From Brevirhabdus sp. (lineage in GTDB: Bacteria; Pseudomonadota; Alphaproteobacteria; Rhodobacterales; Rhodobacteraceae): a stretch of 64,000 nt of DNA. The translations under genes and the position numbers were made by a program. This document shows positions 30,515 to 38,073 of the stretch, piece after piece (the stretch's first letter is position 1; each line of letters begins with the position of its first letter). The stretch is taken from positions 124,001 through 188,000 of the forward strand of contig JAGXFH010000052.1 of NCBI GenBank assembly GCA_024637315.1. Direction: 5' to 3'. The notes below the pieces were generated by a model. That model saw only the letters and a list, made by a program, of their open reading frames with translations. It was not told where the DNA came from and ran no database searches.

Positions 30515-31570
30515 ATGTTGACCCTTTCCCTGAAAACCTTCGGCCTCGCCGCCGCATTTGTCGGCCTTGCCGGTTCCGCCCTCTCGCAAGAGGTCACTCT
30601 GCGGTTCCAGCACTTTGTCTCACCGCTATCCGCGAACCCGACCTATTTCATGCAGCCTTGGGCCGAGAAGGTCGAACGCGACTCGGGCGGGCGCATCAGG
30701 ATCGAGTTGTTTCCGATCATGCAGCTCGGCGGCAGGGCCCCCGACCAGTATGACCTGATCCGCGACGGCGCGATTGACGGTGGCTGGGTGATTCCCGGCT
30801 ACCAGCCCGGCCGCTTCCCCGAAGCCGAGGCGCTGGAACTGCCCTTCATGGTAACGAAATCCGGCGAAGAGGCCAGCAAGGCCGCTTGGGTCTATACCCA
30901 GAAACACCTGATGGATGACTTCGCCGATGTTCAGGTGATCGCTGCTCACATGCACGGGCCGGGCATCATCCACAAGAAAGGCGCCGCCGTGCAGACGGTC
31001 GAGGATTTCCGAGGCTTGAAGCTCCGCGCTCCGTCACGCCCTGCAACGCTGCTGCTCGACCAGCTTGGAGCGGTGCCGATCGGCCTGCCGGTCCCGGCCT
31101 TCCCCGAGGCATTGGCCAAGGGCGTTCTCGATGGCGGTGTCATCACCTGGGAGATGTCGCCTTCGTTGAAGCTGAACGAACTGACCGACAGCCACACCGA
31201 CGTGGCGGGCGACAAATCTCTATACAACCTCTATTTTATCTGGGCGATGAACAAGGCGAAATACGACGCGCTGCCCGATGATCTGAAAGCGGTGATCGAT
31301 GCCAATTCCGGCTTTCACACCTCGGCGCTTGCCGGTCGCGCCCATGATACCGGCGATCTGGAAGGCCGCGATCTGATGCAGGCTGACGGCAACGAGATCG
31401 CCACCTTGTCCGAGGCCGAAACCGACAGGATCAAGATGCTGGGCGAAAAGGTCATCGCCGATTGGAAAACCGAAATGGAGGGCCGGGGCCTTGATGCCGA
31501 AATGCTGGTTTCCGATGTTCGCGCCGCCGTTCAGGTAACGCGCGGTGCCGGCAGCCAGCCCGTCAACTAA
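30515..31570 (+). CDS. TRAP transporter substrate-binding protein (DctP family), orphan
   Basis: 351 residues with a Sec signal (FGLAAAFVGLAGSALSQ) and the DctP fold: GGRIRIELFPIMQLGG, LKLRAPSRPATLLL and FPEALAKGVLDGG, which hold the binding arginine and interdomain strands. It is periplasmic. AAGGAGG precedes the ATG. No DctQ or DctM gene is adjacent; the next gene is a broken HAD hydrolase on the other strand. It may feed a distant permease. An in-frame start at 30449 has no ribosome site. Confidence 0.88.
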   Translation: MLTLSLKTFGLAAAFVGLAGSALSQEVTLRFQHFVSPLSANPTYFMQPWAEKVERDSGGRIRIELFPIMQLGGRAPDQYDLIRDGAIDGGWVIPGYQPGRFPEAEALELPFMVTKSGEEASKAAWVYTQKHLMDDFADVQVIAAHMHGPGIIHKKGAAVQTVEDFRGLKLRAPSRPATLLLDQLGAVPIGLPVPAFPEALAKGVLDGGVITWEMSPSLKLNELTDSHTDVAGDKSLYNLYFIWAMNKAKYDALPDDLKAVIDANSGFHTSALAGRAHDTGDLEGRDLMQADGNEIATLSEAETDRIKMLGEKVIADWKTEMEGRGLDAEMLVSDVRAAVQVTRGAGSQPVN

Positions 31571-32071
31571 GCCCCCAATGCGCAGCGAGTTCCGCCATCG
31601 AGTGAAACACCTGCGCCCCGACCGCGCTTAGCCGCGCACCGTCATAATGCGCGGCGAAGCCATGTCAGGCCATCCCGGCGGCAACGCTAGCCCGACACCC
31701 GGCGGCGCTGTCATCGACCACTGCACAGCGCTCTGCCGGAACCCTCATTGCCCGCGCGGCGATCAGATAAACCGCCGGATCTGGTTTCGGGATGCCATGC
31801 ACATGTGCCGAAAAAAGCCGCCCCTGAAACCGCGACCAAAGCCCTGGATGCTGTCCCAATGCAATCCGCATCTTTGCCATGCGGCCATTCGAGCCGACCG
31901 CATAAGCGATCCGCGCCGAGTCCAGCGCATCCAGCACCCCGACGATCCCGCCGACCAGCGGTGTTTCGGCAAGCCGTGGCGGCCAAGGTCCTTGACCAAG
32001 AGTGCGTTGGTGATCGGCTCACTGTCCACCAGCACCCCGTCGCAATCGAAAAGCACCAGATCGGGCGTCAT
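31563..32071 (-). pseudogene. HAD-superfamily hydrolase, broken
   Basis: The N-terminus reads MTPDLVLFDCDGVLVDSEP, the HAD nucleophile motif, and continues to GRHGLP near 31970. Homology then resumes in another frame (TPLVGGIVGVLDALD, YAVGSNGR, GIPKPDPAVYL, CAVVDDSAAG), with about 55-60 residues of the cap domain missing at the junction. Further on, TGA at 31665-31667 interrupts the frame, yet it stays readable afterwards (HGFAAHYDGARLS to AELAAHWGLS) until TGA at 31563. So there is an out-of-frame deletion plus a premature stop. Its start overlaps rsmD by four bases. Confidence 0.85.
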
Positions 32072-32631
32072 TCCGCCCGCTCCAAAAACGTTACGACCGT
32101 GTCGCCGTATTTTCGCTGATCGCGCAGCTTCAGCCCCTCTGGCACCTCTGGCCGCCGGTTTTCCTCCCAGATCACGATCGCGCCCGGCGCAAGCCAGTCG
32201 CCCTGCAACGCCGCCGCAATCGCTTTTTCGCCCAGCCCCATGCCGTAGGGCGGATCCAGAAACACCAGATCGGCGGGCGGGCCGTGTCGGTCCCCCAACT
32301 TCGTCGCGTCGCGGCGAAACAGCTTCGTTGCGCCCTGCATCCGGGTCAGGTCAATGTTGCTGCGGATCAGCGCCCGCGCCCTGATCCCGTCATCCACGAA
32401 TGTCACCTGCGCCGCGCCGCGCGACAGCGCCTCGAATCCCAGCGCGCCGGTTCCCGCGAAGAGATCCAGCACCACCTTGCCGCGGATCGGATCGCCGTAT
32501 GCCCCGCCAATCAGCACGTTGAAGATGCTCTCGCGCACCCGGTCGGCCGTCGGCCGCAAATGCGCGCCCTCATCGCCCTTGCCCACCGAGGCAAGCGCGA
32601 GACCGCGCATCGAACCTGCGATGATCCTCAT
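32068..32631 (-). CDS. rsmD: 16S rRNA (guanine966-N2)-methyltransferase
   Basis: 187 residues. MRIIAGSMRG at the start, RPTADRVRESIFNVL, the SAM loop VLDLFAGTGALGFEALSRG and the catalytic DPPYG motif (VFLDPPYGMGLG) are all present. It methylates G966 of 16S rRNA. It overlaps the flavoprotein gene upstream and the broken HAD gene downstream by four bases each, so all three were one operon. Confidence 0.94.
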   Translation of the reverse strand: MRIIAGSMRGLALASVGKGDEGAHLRPTADRVRESIFNVLIGGAYGDPIRGKVVLDLFAGTGALGFEALSRGAAQVTFVDDGIRARALIRSNIDLTRMQGATKLFRRDATKLGDRHGPPADLVFLDPPYGMGLGEKAIAAALQGDWLAPGAIVIWEENRRPEVPEGLKLRDQRKYGDTVVTFLERAE

Positions 32632-33833
32632 GCCTTCAGAAGCGCCTTGAGGTCCGTTGCCGGATCGGAAATCACTACGGGCGCCGGTGATTTGCCCATC
32701 TCGATAAGGCGCTTGCCGACCATGTAGGCGCGCGAATCGTTCACCGCATCGACGGCCAGCAACCGATCTCCCGCGAAATACCAGAACGACACGGCGTCGC
32801 CGCCTCCCCGCGTCACCACCCGGTCATAACCCCCATTCAGCCCGGCGATCTGCAGCTTGAAGTCATACTGATCCGACCAGAACCACGGCTTCGCGTCATA
32901 GGGCCGCCCCGCCCCCAGCATGTTCGCCGCCACGCATTCCGCCTGGTCGATCGCGTTGCCCACGCTTTCCAGCCGGATGCGCCTGTCCCTGTAGGGAAAC
33001 GACGTGCAGTCGCCTGCCGCCCAGATCGCCGGATCGCTGGTCCGCCCCTCGGCATCGACCGCGATGCCGTTCTCGATCTTCAGCTTCGCCGCCTCGGCGA
33101 GCGCAGTCGCCGGCACGATCCCGACTCCGACCAGCACGAAATCCACCGGCACTTCGCTGCCGTCGCTCAGCCGTGCCGACCGCACGCGATCCTCGCCGAT
33201 CAACCGTTCCAGCCCGATACCCTCGCGCAGCTGCACGCCATGGCTTTCATGCGCGGCGCGGAAATAGTCCGAGGTTTCGCGGCAGGCCACGCGCTGCAAG
33301 ATCCGGTCGGCCATCTCGACCAGGGTCACGTCGAGCCCTTTCTTCGCCGCCACCGCCGCCGCTTCCAGCCCGATATAGCCGCCGCCGACGATCAGCACCC
33401 GCCGGCCGTCGCGGAATTCAGGCTCCATGGCATCGACATCGGCCAGCGTACGCACGGTGTAGACGCCGTCCAGATCGCCGCCGATCGCGGCGGGCAGGCG
33501 CCGCGGCACAGAACCGGTGGTCAGCGCCAACTGGTCATAATGCAGGATCTCGCCCGCAACGGTGACGGTTCTGGCGGCCGGGTCGATCGCCTCCACGCGC
33601 TGCCGCAGCCGCAGGTCGATCCCGTGCTCGGCATAGAAACTCTCGGGCCGCAGATAGAGCCGCTCCACGGCCATCTCGCCCAGAAGATAGCCTTTCGACA
33701 AGGGCGGCCGCTGATAGGGCGGCACCGGTTCTTCGCCGATCAGCGTCACCCGGCCCTCGAAACCGAGGTCACGCAGCTTGGTCACGAGCGACTGACCGGC
33801 CTGCCCCGCGCCCACAACTACGATATGGCTCAT
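32628..33833 (-). CDS. FAD-dependent ferredoxin reductase-like oxidoreductase
   Basis: 401 residues like putidaredoxin/rhodocoxin reductases. The FAD site is VVVGAGQAGQSLVTKL, followed by PPYQRPPLSKGYLLG, the NAD(P) site VLIVGGGYIGLEAAAVAAKKG, the second FAD motif AIWAAGDCTSF and a C-terminal domain with WFWSDQYDFKLQIAGLNGG. It should pass electrons from NAD(P)H to a ferredoxin for a monooxygenase or P450; none is in the window. ATG 33833 is the chosen start. Confidence 0.9.
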   Translation of the reverse strand: MSHIVVVGAGQAGQSLVTKLRDLGFEGRVTLIGEEPVPPYQRPPLSKGYLLGEMAVERLYLRPESFYAEHGIDLRLRQRVEAIDPAARTVTVAGEILHYDQLALTTGSVPRRLPAAIGGDLDGVYTVRTLADVDAMEPEFRDGRRVLIVGGGYIGLEAAAVAAKKGLDVTLVEMADRILQRVACRETSDYFRAAHESHGVQLREGIGLERLIGEDRVRSARLSDGSEVPVDFVLVGVGIVPATALAEAAKLKIENGIAVDAEGRTSDPAIWAAGDCTSFPYRDRRIRLESVGNAIDQAECVAANMLGAGRPYDAKPWFWSDQYDFKLQIAGLNGGYDRVVTRGGGDAVSFWYFAGDRLLAVDAVNDSRAYMVGKRLIEMGKSPAPVVISDPATDLKALLKA

Positions 33834-33917
33834 GCCCGCCTCCGATTTGCGCTGGTCGCCGTCCCGAAGGACCCTATATCTAGCGCCGGACAAAACGCAA
33901 TCTTACAGGATCACACC

Positions 33918-34406
33918 ATGAGAATCACTTCCGGCGAAAGGCTGCCTTCGGCGACGCTTCTGCAAATCGGCGCGGACGGACCGGAGCCGGTCTCGCTCGA
34001 TGACAAGGTCAGGGCGCGCAGGGTTGTGATCTTCGGCCTGCCCGGCGCCTTCACCGGCACCTGCACCTCGGCGCATGTTCCGAGCTTCATCCGGACCAAG
34101 CCGCAATTCGACGCGAAGGGCGTGGACGAGATCATCTGCATCTCGGTCAACGATCCGCATGTGATGAAGGCCTGGGGAGAGTCGACCGGTGCGACCGAGG
34201 CCGGGCTGACCTTTCTTGCCGATGCCGACAGTTCGTTTACTGGCGCGATCGGGATGCAGTTCGATGCCCCTGCCGCCGGCTACCATAAACGGTCGATCCG
34301 CTATGCGATGCTGGTCGAGGATGGCGAGGTGAAGGTGTTGAACGTGGAGGAGGGCCGCGGGGTCTGCGAGATGTCGTCCGGAGAGACGATGCTGGAGCAG
34401 GTGTGA
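33918..34406 (+). CDS. Peroxiredoxin, Prx5 type
   Basis: 162 residues with the Prx5 signature FGLPGAFTGTCTSAHVPS, peroxidatic Cys49, and the core GVDEIICISVNDPHVMKAWG. Other cysteines (EIIC, RGVC) could serve in resolution. It reduces alkyl hydroperoxides using glutaredoxin or thioredoxin. It is divergent from the flavoprotein gene. The two-copy intergenic element starts 6 bases after its stop. Confidence 0.92.
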   Translation: MRITSGERLPSATLLQIGADGPEPVSLDDKVRARRVVIFGLPGAFTGTCTSAHVPSFIRTKPQFDAKGVDEIICISVNDPHVMKAWGESTGATEAGLTFLADADSSFTGAIGMQFDAPAAGYHKRSIRYAMLVEDGEVKVLNVEEGRGVCEMSSGETMLEQV

Positions 34407-34411
34407 GCGCC

Positions 34412-34525
34412 GTCCACATGTGGACGGTTTCCCTTATCCTTACTTATCAAGGGGTTGGCGTTTTCCGTTAGGGATCTGTCAACTTCTTTGCTGTACCGCG
34501 CGGAGGGGGTTGACGCGAGATCTGG
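34412..34525 (+). repeat. Copy B of the two-copy intergenic element
   Basis: GTCCACATGTGGAC (34412-34425) is identical to the palindrome at 7348. The G-rich box GCGGAGGGGGTTGAC starts exactly 88 bases from the palindrome start, as in copy A, and GCGAGATCTGG follows. In between, ATCAAGGGG, GTTTTCCGTT and CTGTCAACTTCTTT parallel copy A with small shifts. Here it lies between two convergent gene ends, so it cannot be the promoter of either. Confidence 0.7.
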
Positions 34526-34562
34526 GGGCGTCGGCCGCTGCGTGCCCGCACGGATCGCGGCC

Positions 34563-35531
34563 CTACAGCCAGCCGCGGTACTTGAAGTAAAGGTAGGGCA
34601 GGATCGCCGCGGCGAGCATCAGCCCGATCGCGAAAGGATAGCCGAAAAGCCACGATAATTCCGGCATGTAGTCGAAGTTCATGCCATAGATCGATGCAAT
34701 CAGCGTCGGCGGCAGGAAAATCACCGCAACCACCGAGAATATCTTGATCGTGGCGTTCTGCTCGATGCTGATCATGCCGAGGCTGGCGTCGAGCATGAAG
34801 GTGATCTTCTGCGACAGAAAGCCCGAATGGTCGGCCAGCGAGCGGGCATCGCCCGACAGGGTCCTGATACGCTCTCGAAGGTCCGGACCGCATTCCCGTT
34901 CCGAAGCAATATGGCCAAGAAAGCTCGCCAGCCGCTCGAGCGTCGCGAGGCTGTCCCTGATGTTGGAGTTCAGGTCCCCCTTGCGACCGATCTTCTCGAG
35001 CACGCCCTGGAAATCCCGTGGCGCTGCCTTTGCATCAGCCTTGCGAAAGATGGTGGCCGACACCGCGTCGATGTCGCGCCCCGCCCTCTCCAGAACGTCG
35101 GCCAGCCTGTCGATGATCGCTTCGAGCAGTCCAACCAGAATCGTATCCGCATCCGGCAGCTTCATCGCTGTCCTTTTTGCCTGGGTCGGAAAGGTCGTGA
35201 AGGCGCGCGGATCGTGATAGCGCACCGTGATCAGCTGCTTGCCGGTCAGAATGAACGACACGGGGGCCATTTCAGGGTCGTCCTCATCCGTTTGTGCCGG
35301 CAGGATCGCCGTCATGAAGGCCGCGCCGTTTTCCCGATAAAGGCGCGAGGAAATCTCGATTTCCTCCATGTCGGCGCGGTCCGGGATGCTGATTCCAAGC
35401 CGATCGCCAAGTGGTTTCACCTCTTCCGGTCCGGGGTTCAGCAGATCGATCCAGGTCGCGGCCAGATCCGGGCCTGCGGTCATGTCATCAGGATGCAGAA
35501 AGCCTTGCGCGGTGCTGTAGGTTTGGATCAT
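34563..35531 (-). CDS. corA: CorA-type magnesium/cobalt transporter
   Basis: 322 residues. A large cytoplasmic domain is followed by two C-terminal membrane segments; the selectivity motif YGMNFDYMPEL lies between them, and the protein ends in a basic tail (YFKYRGWL). CorA forms pentameric Mg2+ channels. ATG 35531 is preferred over an upstream in-frame ATG at 35645, which would add 38 poorly conserved residues. No gene is recognisable from 35532 to 35768. Confidence 0.93.
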   Translation of the reverse strand: MIQTYSTAQGFLHPDDMTAGPDLAATWIDLLNPGPEEVKPLGDRLGISIPDRADMEEIEISSRLYRENGAAFMTAILPAQTDEDDPEMAPVSFILTGKQLITVRYHDPRAFTTFPTQAKRTAMKLPDADTILVGLLEAIIDRLADVLERAGRDIDAVSATIFRKADAKAAPRDFQGVLEKIGRKGDLNSNIRDSLATLERLASFLGHIASERECGPDLRERIRTLSGDARSLADHSGFLSQKITFMLDASLGMISIEQNATIKIFSVVAVIFLPPTLIASIYGMNFDYMPELSWLFGYPFAIGLMLAAAILPYLYFKYRGWL

Positions 35532-35768
35532 GCCAGTTCCTTGGCTGAGGACAGTGGATAAGCAGTTTGCGACGAACAGTCGAAATAGTCCGGGGAAGCC
35601 AATAATTGCATGTACCGAAGCCGATGCCAAAGCAAGGTAGGGCACGGCAATACCTGGCAGACGTCTTCAGGAATATCGACCCAGCTTGACCGTCAACCGC
35701 TTTCGGCGGGCCGTCTTGGCGGATCGCGCGCCGGTGTCGCTGGCCGGACGGGCCGGTCATAGGGTGCC

Positions 35769-36014
35769 TCAGGACACCCGCTTTTTCTGTTTCGCAAACG
35801 GGCCGAGGCCCAGCCATTGCTGCATTTTCGCGGCGATGGCGCGGTCGCGCCGCTTGTCCCACATCAGCAGAGAAGGGTCGAGGTTCCTGAGCGACAACGA
35901 GGATTCGACCCATTTCTGGCCCCAGATGCCCATCGACTCGATGACCGGACGCACATCGCGGCCGGCCTGTGTCAGGTGGCATTCGAATGCACCCCGGTCG
36001 GCAAGGCGCGGCAA
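35769..36014 (-). pseudogene. Remnant of an HxlR-family transcriptional regulator
   Basis: The frame contains HLTQAGRDVRPVIESMGIWGQ and WVESSLSLRNLDPSLLMWDKRR, typical of the winged-helix regulator and its linker, then jumps directly to AAKMQQWLGLGPFAKQKKRVS, the usual extreme C-terminus. About 70 residues that normally lie between are gone, and no full HTH N-terminus can be found upstream; only LPRLADRGAFE remains. The frame has no ATG, only TTG. I read this as a gene with two internal deletions. Confidence 0.65.
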
Positions 36015-36106
36015 TCGGGCAGCGTAAGCCGGTTCCGGGTGATCGACGACACCGACATTGCCGGCACGATCGCCTGTCTGAAGGCTGGTTGAGGCTCTAT
36101 CCGCCC

Positions 36107-36164
36107 TGGCCGGTTTTGCGCCAACAAATGCGAACTTGGCCGGTTTTGCGCTAACAAATGCGAA
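36107..36164 (+). repeat. 30-bp tandem duplication upstream of the TRAP operon
   Basis: The unit TGGCCGGTTTTGCGC(C/T)AACAAATGCGAA occurs at 36107-36134 and 36137-36164, period 30, with one mismatch. It lies in the 263 bases between the HxlR remnant and dctP. No coding role is evident. It may mark a recombination scar. Confidence 0.75.
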
Positions 36165-36231
36165 ACGAGCGACGGAGTTCGTCAGATCGCTTGATCAATG
36201 CTCTTCTTTGCGCCAAGTTGCGCGTCGAAGG

Positions 36232-36249
36232 CATTCCATTTGTGGAATG
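36232..36249. promoter_or_regulatory. Palindromic operator candidate before the TRAP operon
   Basis: CATTCCA-TTTG-TGGAATG is a perfect 7-bp inverted repeat ending 28 bases before the dctP ATG. The form TTCCA-N4-TGGAA resembles sites of IclR- or GntR-type repressors that control uptake operons. No such regulator gene is in the window. Confidence 0.5.
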
Positions 36250-36277
36250 TCTGACATGGACTATTTGGGAGGAAACC

Positions 36278-37408
36278 ATGACAAACAAGGCAAAACTGGA
36301 CCGTCGGTCGTTCTTGCAACGCGCGGCGGTTGCCGGCCCCGTGGCCGCGGCAGGTACGCTGGCCGCACCGGCCGTGTTGGCGCAGGCGCCAATGGTGCTC
36401 AAGATGCAGACATCCTGGGGGGCCAGCGATATCTGGCAGGGGATGGCGCAGGATTATGCCGATCGGGTGGAGGCGATGTCTGGTGGTCGTCTGAAGATCG
36501 ACGTTCTGCCCGCAGGCGCCGTGGTTGCGGCGTTCCAGGTAATGGACGCGGTGAACGACGGTGTGCTGGATGCGGCGCATTCGGTGCCGGTCTACTGGTA
36601 CGGCAAGAACAAGGCCGCGTCGCTGTTCGGCACCGGCCCGGTCTTTGGCGGCTCGGCCACAACGATGCTGTCGTGGTTCTACGAGGGCGGCGGCAAGGCG
36701 CTGTATGACGAACTGACCCAGGACATCATGGGACTGGATGTCGACGGCTACATGGGCTTCCCGATGTTCGCGCAGCCGTTTGGCTGGTTCAAGAACGAAG
36801 TCAACACGGTTGCCGATATCCAGGGTTTCAAGTACCGCACCGTCGGCCTTGCGGCAGACCTGCTGCAATCCATGGGCATGTCGGTGGCGCAGCTGCCGGG
36901 CGGCGAGATCGTGCCCGCGATGGAGCGTGGCGTGATCGACGCGTTCGAGTTCAACAACCCGTCGTCGGACAAGGATTTCGGCGCGCATGACGTGGCCAAG
37001 AACTACTATCTGTCATCCTATCACCAGGCCTCGGAAAGCTTTGAATTCCTGTTCAACAGGCTGACCATGGAAGACCTGGACCCGGATCTGCGCGCGATCC
37101 TGATCCATGGCGTCGAGGCGGTGTCGACCGCCAACACCGCCAAGGCCATGCGCCGCTATTCCGCTGACCTGAAGTGGCTGCAGGAAGAGGCCGGCGTGAC
37201 GGTTCACCGCACGTCGAGCGAGATCCTCGCGGGGCAGATCGAGGCATGGGACAAGCTGATCCCGGTTCTCGAAGAAGACCCGTTCATGAAGAAGTGCCTC
37301 GACAGCCAGCGCGAATGGGTCGAGCAGGTCACCTATTACGAGCTGATGAACGCGCCGGACTATGCGCTTGCATATGAGCACTATTTCCCCGGCCGCCTGA
37401 AAATCTGA
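36278..37408 (+). CDS. TRAP transporter substrate-binding protein (DctP/TakP-like)
   Basis: 376 residues. The N-terminus carries a Tat-type signal (LDRRSFLQRAAVAGPVAAAG) ending near AQAPM. The body resembles the TakP branch for 2-oxo or monocarboxylic acids: MDAVNDGVLDAAHSVPVYW, GWFKNEVNTVADIQGFKYRTVG (ligand arginine region) and LPGGEIVPAMERGVIDAFE. GGGAGG precedes the ATG; an in-frame extension to 36158 is not needed. It is the first gene of a P-Q-M operon followed by an amidase. Confidence 0.92.
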   Translation: MTNKAKLDRRSFLQRAAVAGPVAAAGTLAAPAVLAQAPMVLKMQTSWGASDIWQGMAQDYADRVEAMSGGRLKIDVLPAGAVVAAFQVMDAVNDGVLDAAHSVPVYWYGKNKAASLFGTGPVFGGSATTMLSWFYEGGGKALYDELTQDIMGLDVDGYMGFPMFAQPFGWFKNEVNTVADIQGFKYRTVGLAADLLQSMGMSVAQLPGGEIVPAMERGVIDAFEFNNPSSDKDFGAHDVAKNYYLSSYHQASESFEFLFNRLTMEDLDPDLRAILIHGVEAVSTANTAKAMRRYSADLKWLQEEAGVTVHRTSSEILAGQIEAWDKLIPVLEEDPFMKKCLDSQREWVEQVTYYELMNAPDYALAYEHYFPGRLKI

Positions 37409-37435
37409 GGCTCGGTTCCGTGCGAACCTAAAACA

Positions 37436-37462
37436 GGCCCCGGCGAAGCGATCGCCGGGGCC
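37436..37462 (+). terminator. Stem-loop between dctP and dctQ
   Basis: A 10-bp perfect GC stem (GGCCCCGGCG / CGCCGGGGCC) with a 7-base loop lies 27 bases after the dctP stop. No long T-run follows. In TRAP operons such hairpins allow more binding protein than permease, by partial termination or by protecting the dctP mRNA. Confidence 0.75.
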
Positions 37463-37488
37463 GTCTTGGCAGGTGAGAGGGGGTTCTT

Positions 37489-38073
37489 TTGGTTGGTTTC
37501 ATCCGGTTTGCCGACAATCTGTCGGCTTGGTTCGGCAAGGGCTTTGCCTGGCTGATCGTATTGATGGCGGTGGGCACCGGGTACGAGGTGGTCGTGCGCT
37601 ATATCTTCAACAACCCGACCGCCTGGTCGCTGGATGTCTCGTTCATCATGTACGGCACGCTGTTCATGATGGGGGGGGCCTATACGCTTTCGCGCGGCGG
37701 CCATGTGCGGGGCGATTTTCTGTATCGTCTGTGGCAACCGCGCAATCAGGCCAAGATCGATCTGGCGCTTTACATCCTGTTCTTCTTTCCCGGGGTCATC
37801 GCCCTGATCCTGGCGGGATGGAAATATGCGGCCCGATCCTGGTCCTATGCCGAGGTATCGGTCAACAGTCCCGCGGGCGTTCCGATCTATCAGTTCAAGT
37901 CGGTGATCGTGGTCGCCGGGATCCTGCTTTTCATTCAGGGTCTGGCCCAGGTCTGCCGCTGCATTCTGGCGATGCGCACCAATGAATGGCTGCCCGCCGA
38001 CGAAGACGTTTTCGAGACAGAAGACCTGTTGATGAAGAAGGCCTCGGAGGCCGAAAGGGACGCACATCCATGA
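37489..38073 (+). CDS. TRAP transporter small permease subunit (DctQ)
   Basis: 194 residues with four membrane segments (about 15-37, 50-68, 88-112 and 135-155) and the family motif TAWSLDVSFIMYGTLFMMGGAYTL. It forms the membrane complex with DctM. The only start matching the family is TTG at 37489, preceded by GAGAGGGGG at a normal distance; this weak codon fits lower expression than dctP. It overlaps dctM by four bases. Confidence 0.9.
   Translation: MVGFIRFADNLSAWFGKGFAWLIVLMAVGTGYEVVVRYIFNNPTAWSLDVSFIMYGTLFMMGGAYTLSRGGHVRGDFLYRLWQPRNQAKIDLALYILFFFPGVIALILAGWKYAARSWSYAEVSVNSPAGVPIYQFKSVIVVAGILLFIQGLAQVCRCILAMRTNEWLPADEDVFETEDLLMKKASEAERDAHP

Noticed and set aside
36000-36092. Plus-strand frame ending in GSVSRFRVIDDTDIAGTIACLKAG
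   Set aside because: The end looks protein-like and could be a gene tail, but it overlaps the better-supported HxlR remnant and I cannot assign it to a family.
36158-36277. 40-residue N-terminal extension of the TRAP binding protein
   Set aside because: The Tat signal and a strong GGGAGG site start the protein at 36278; the extension would bury the signal and overlaps the tandem repeat.
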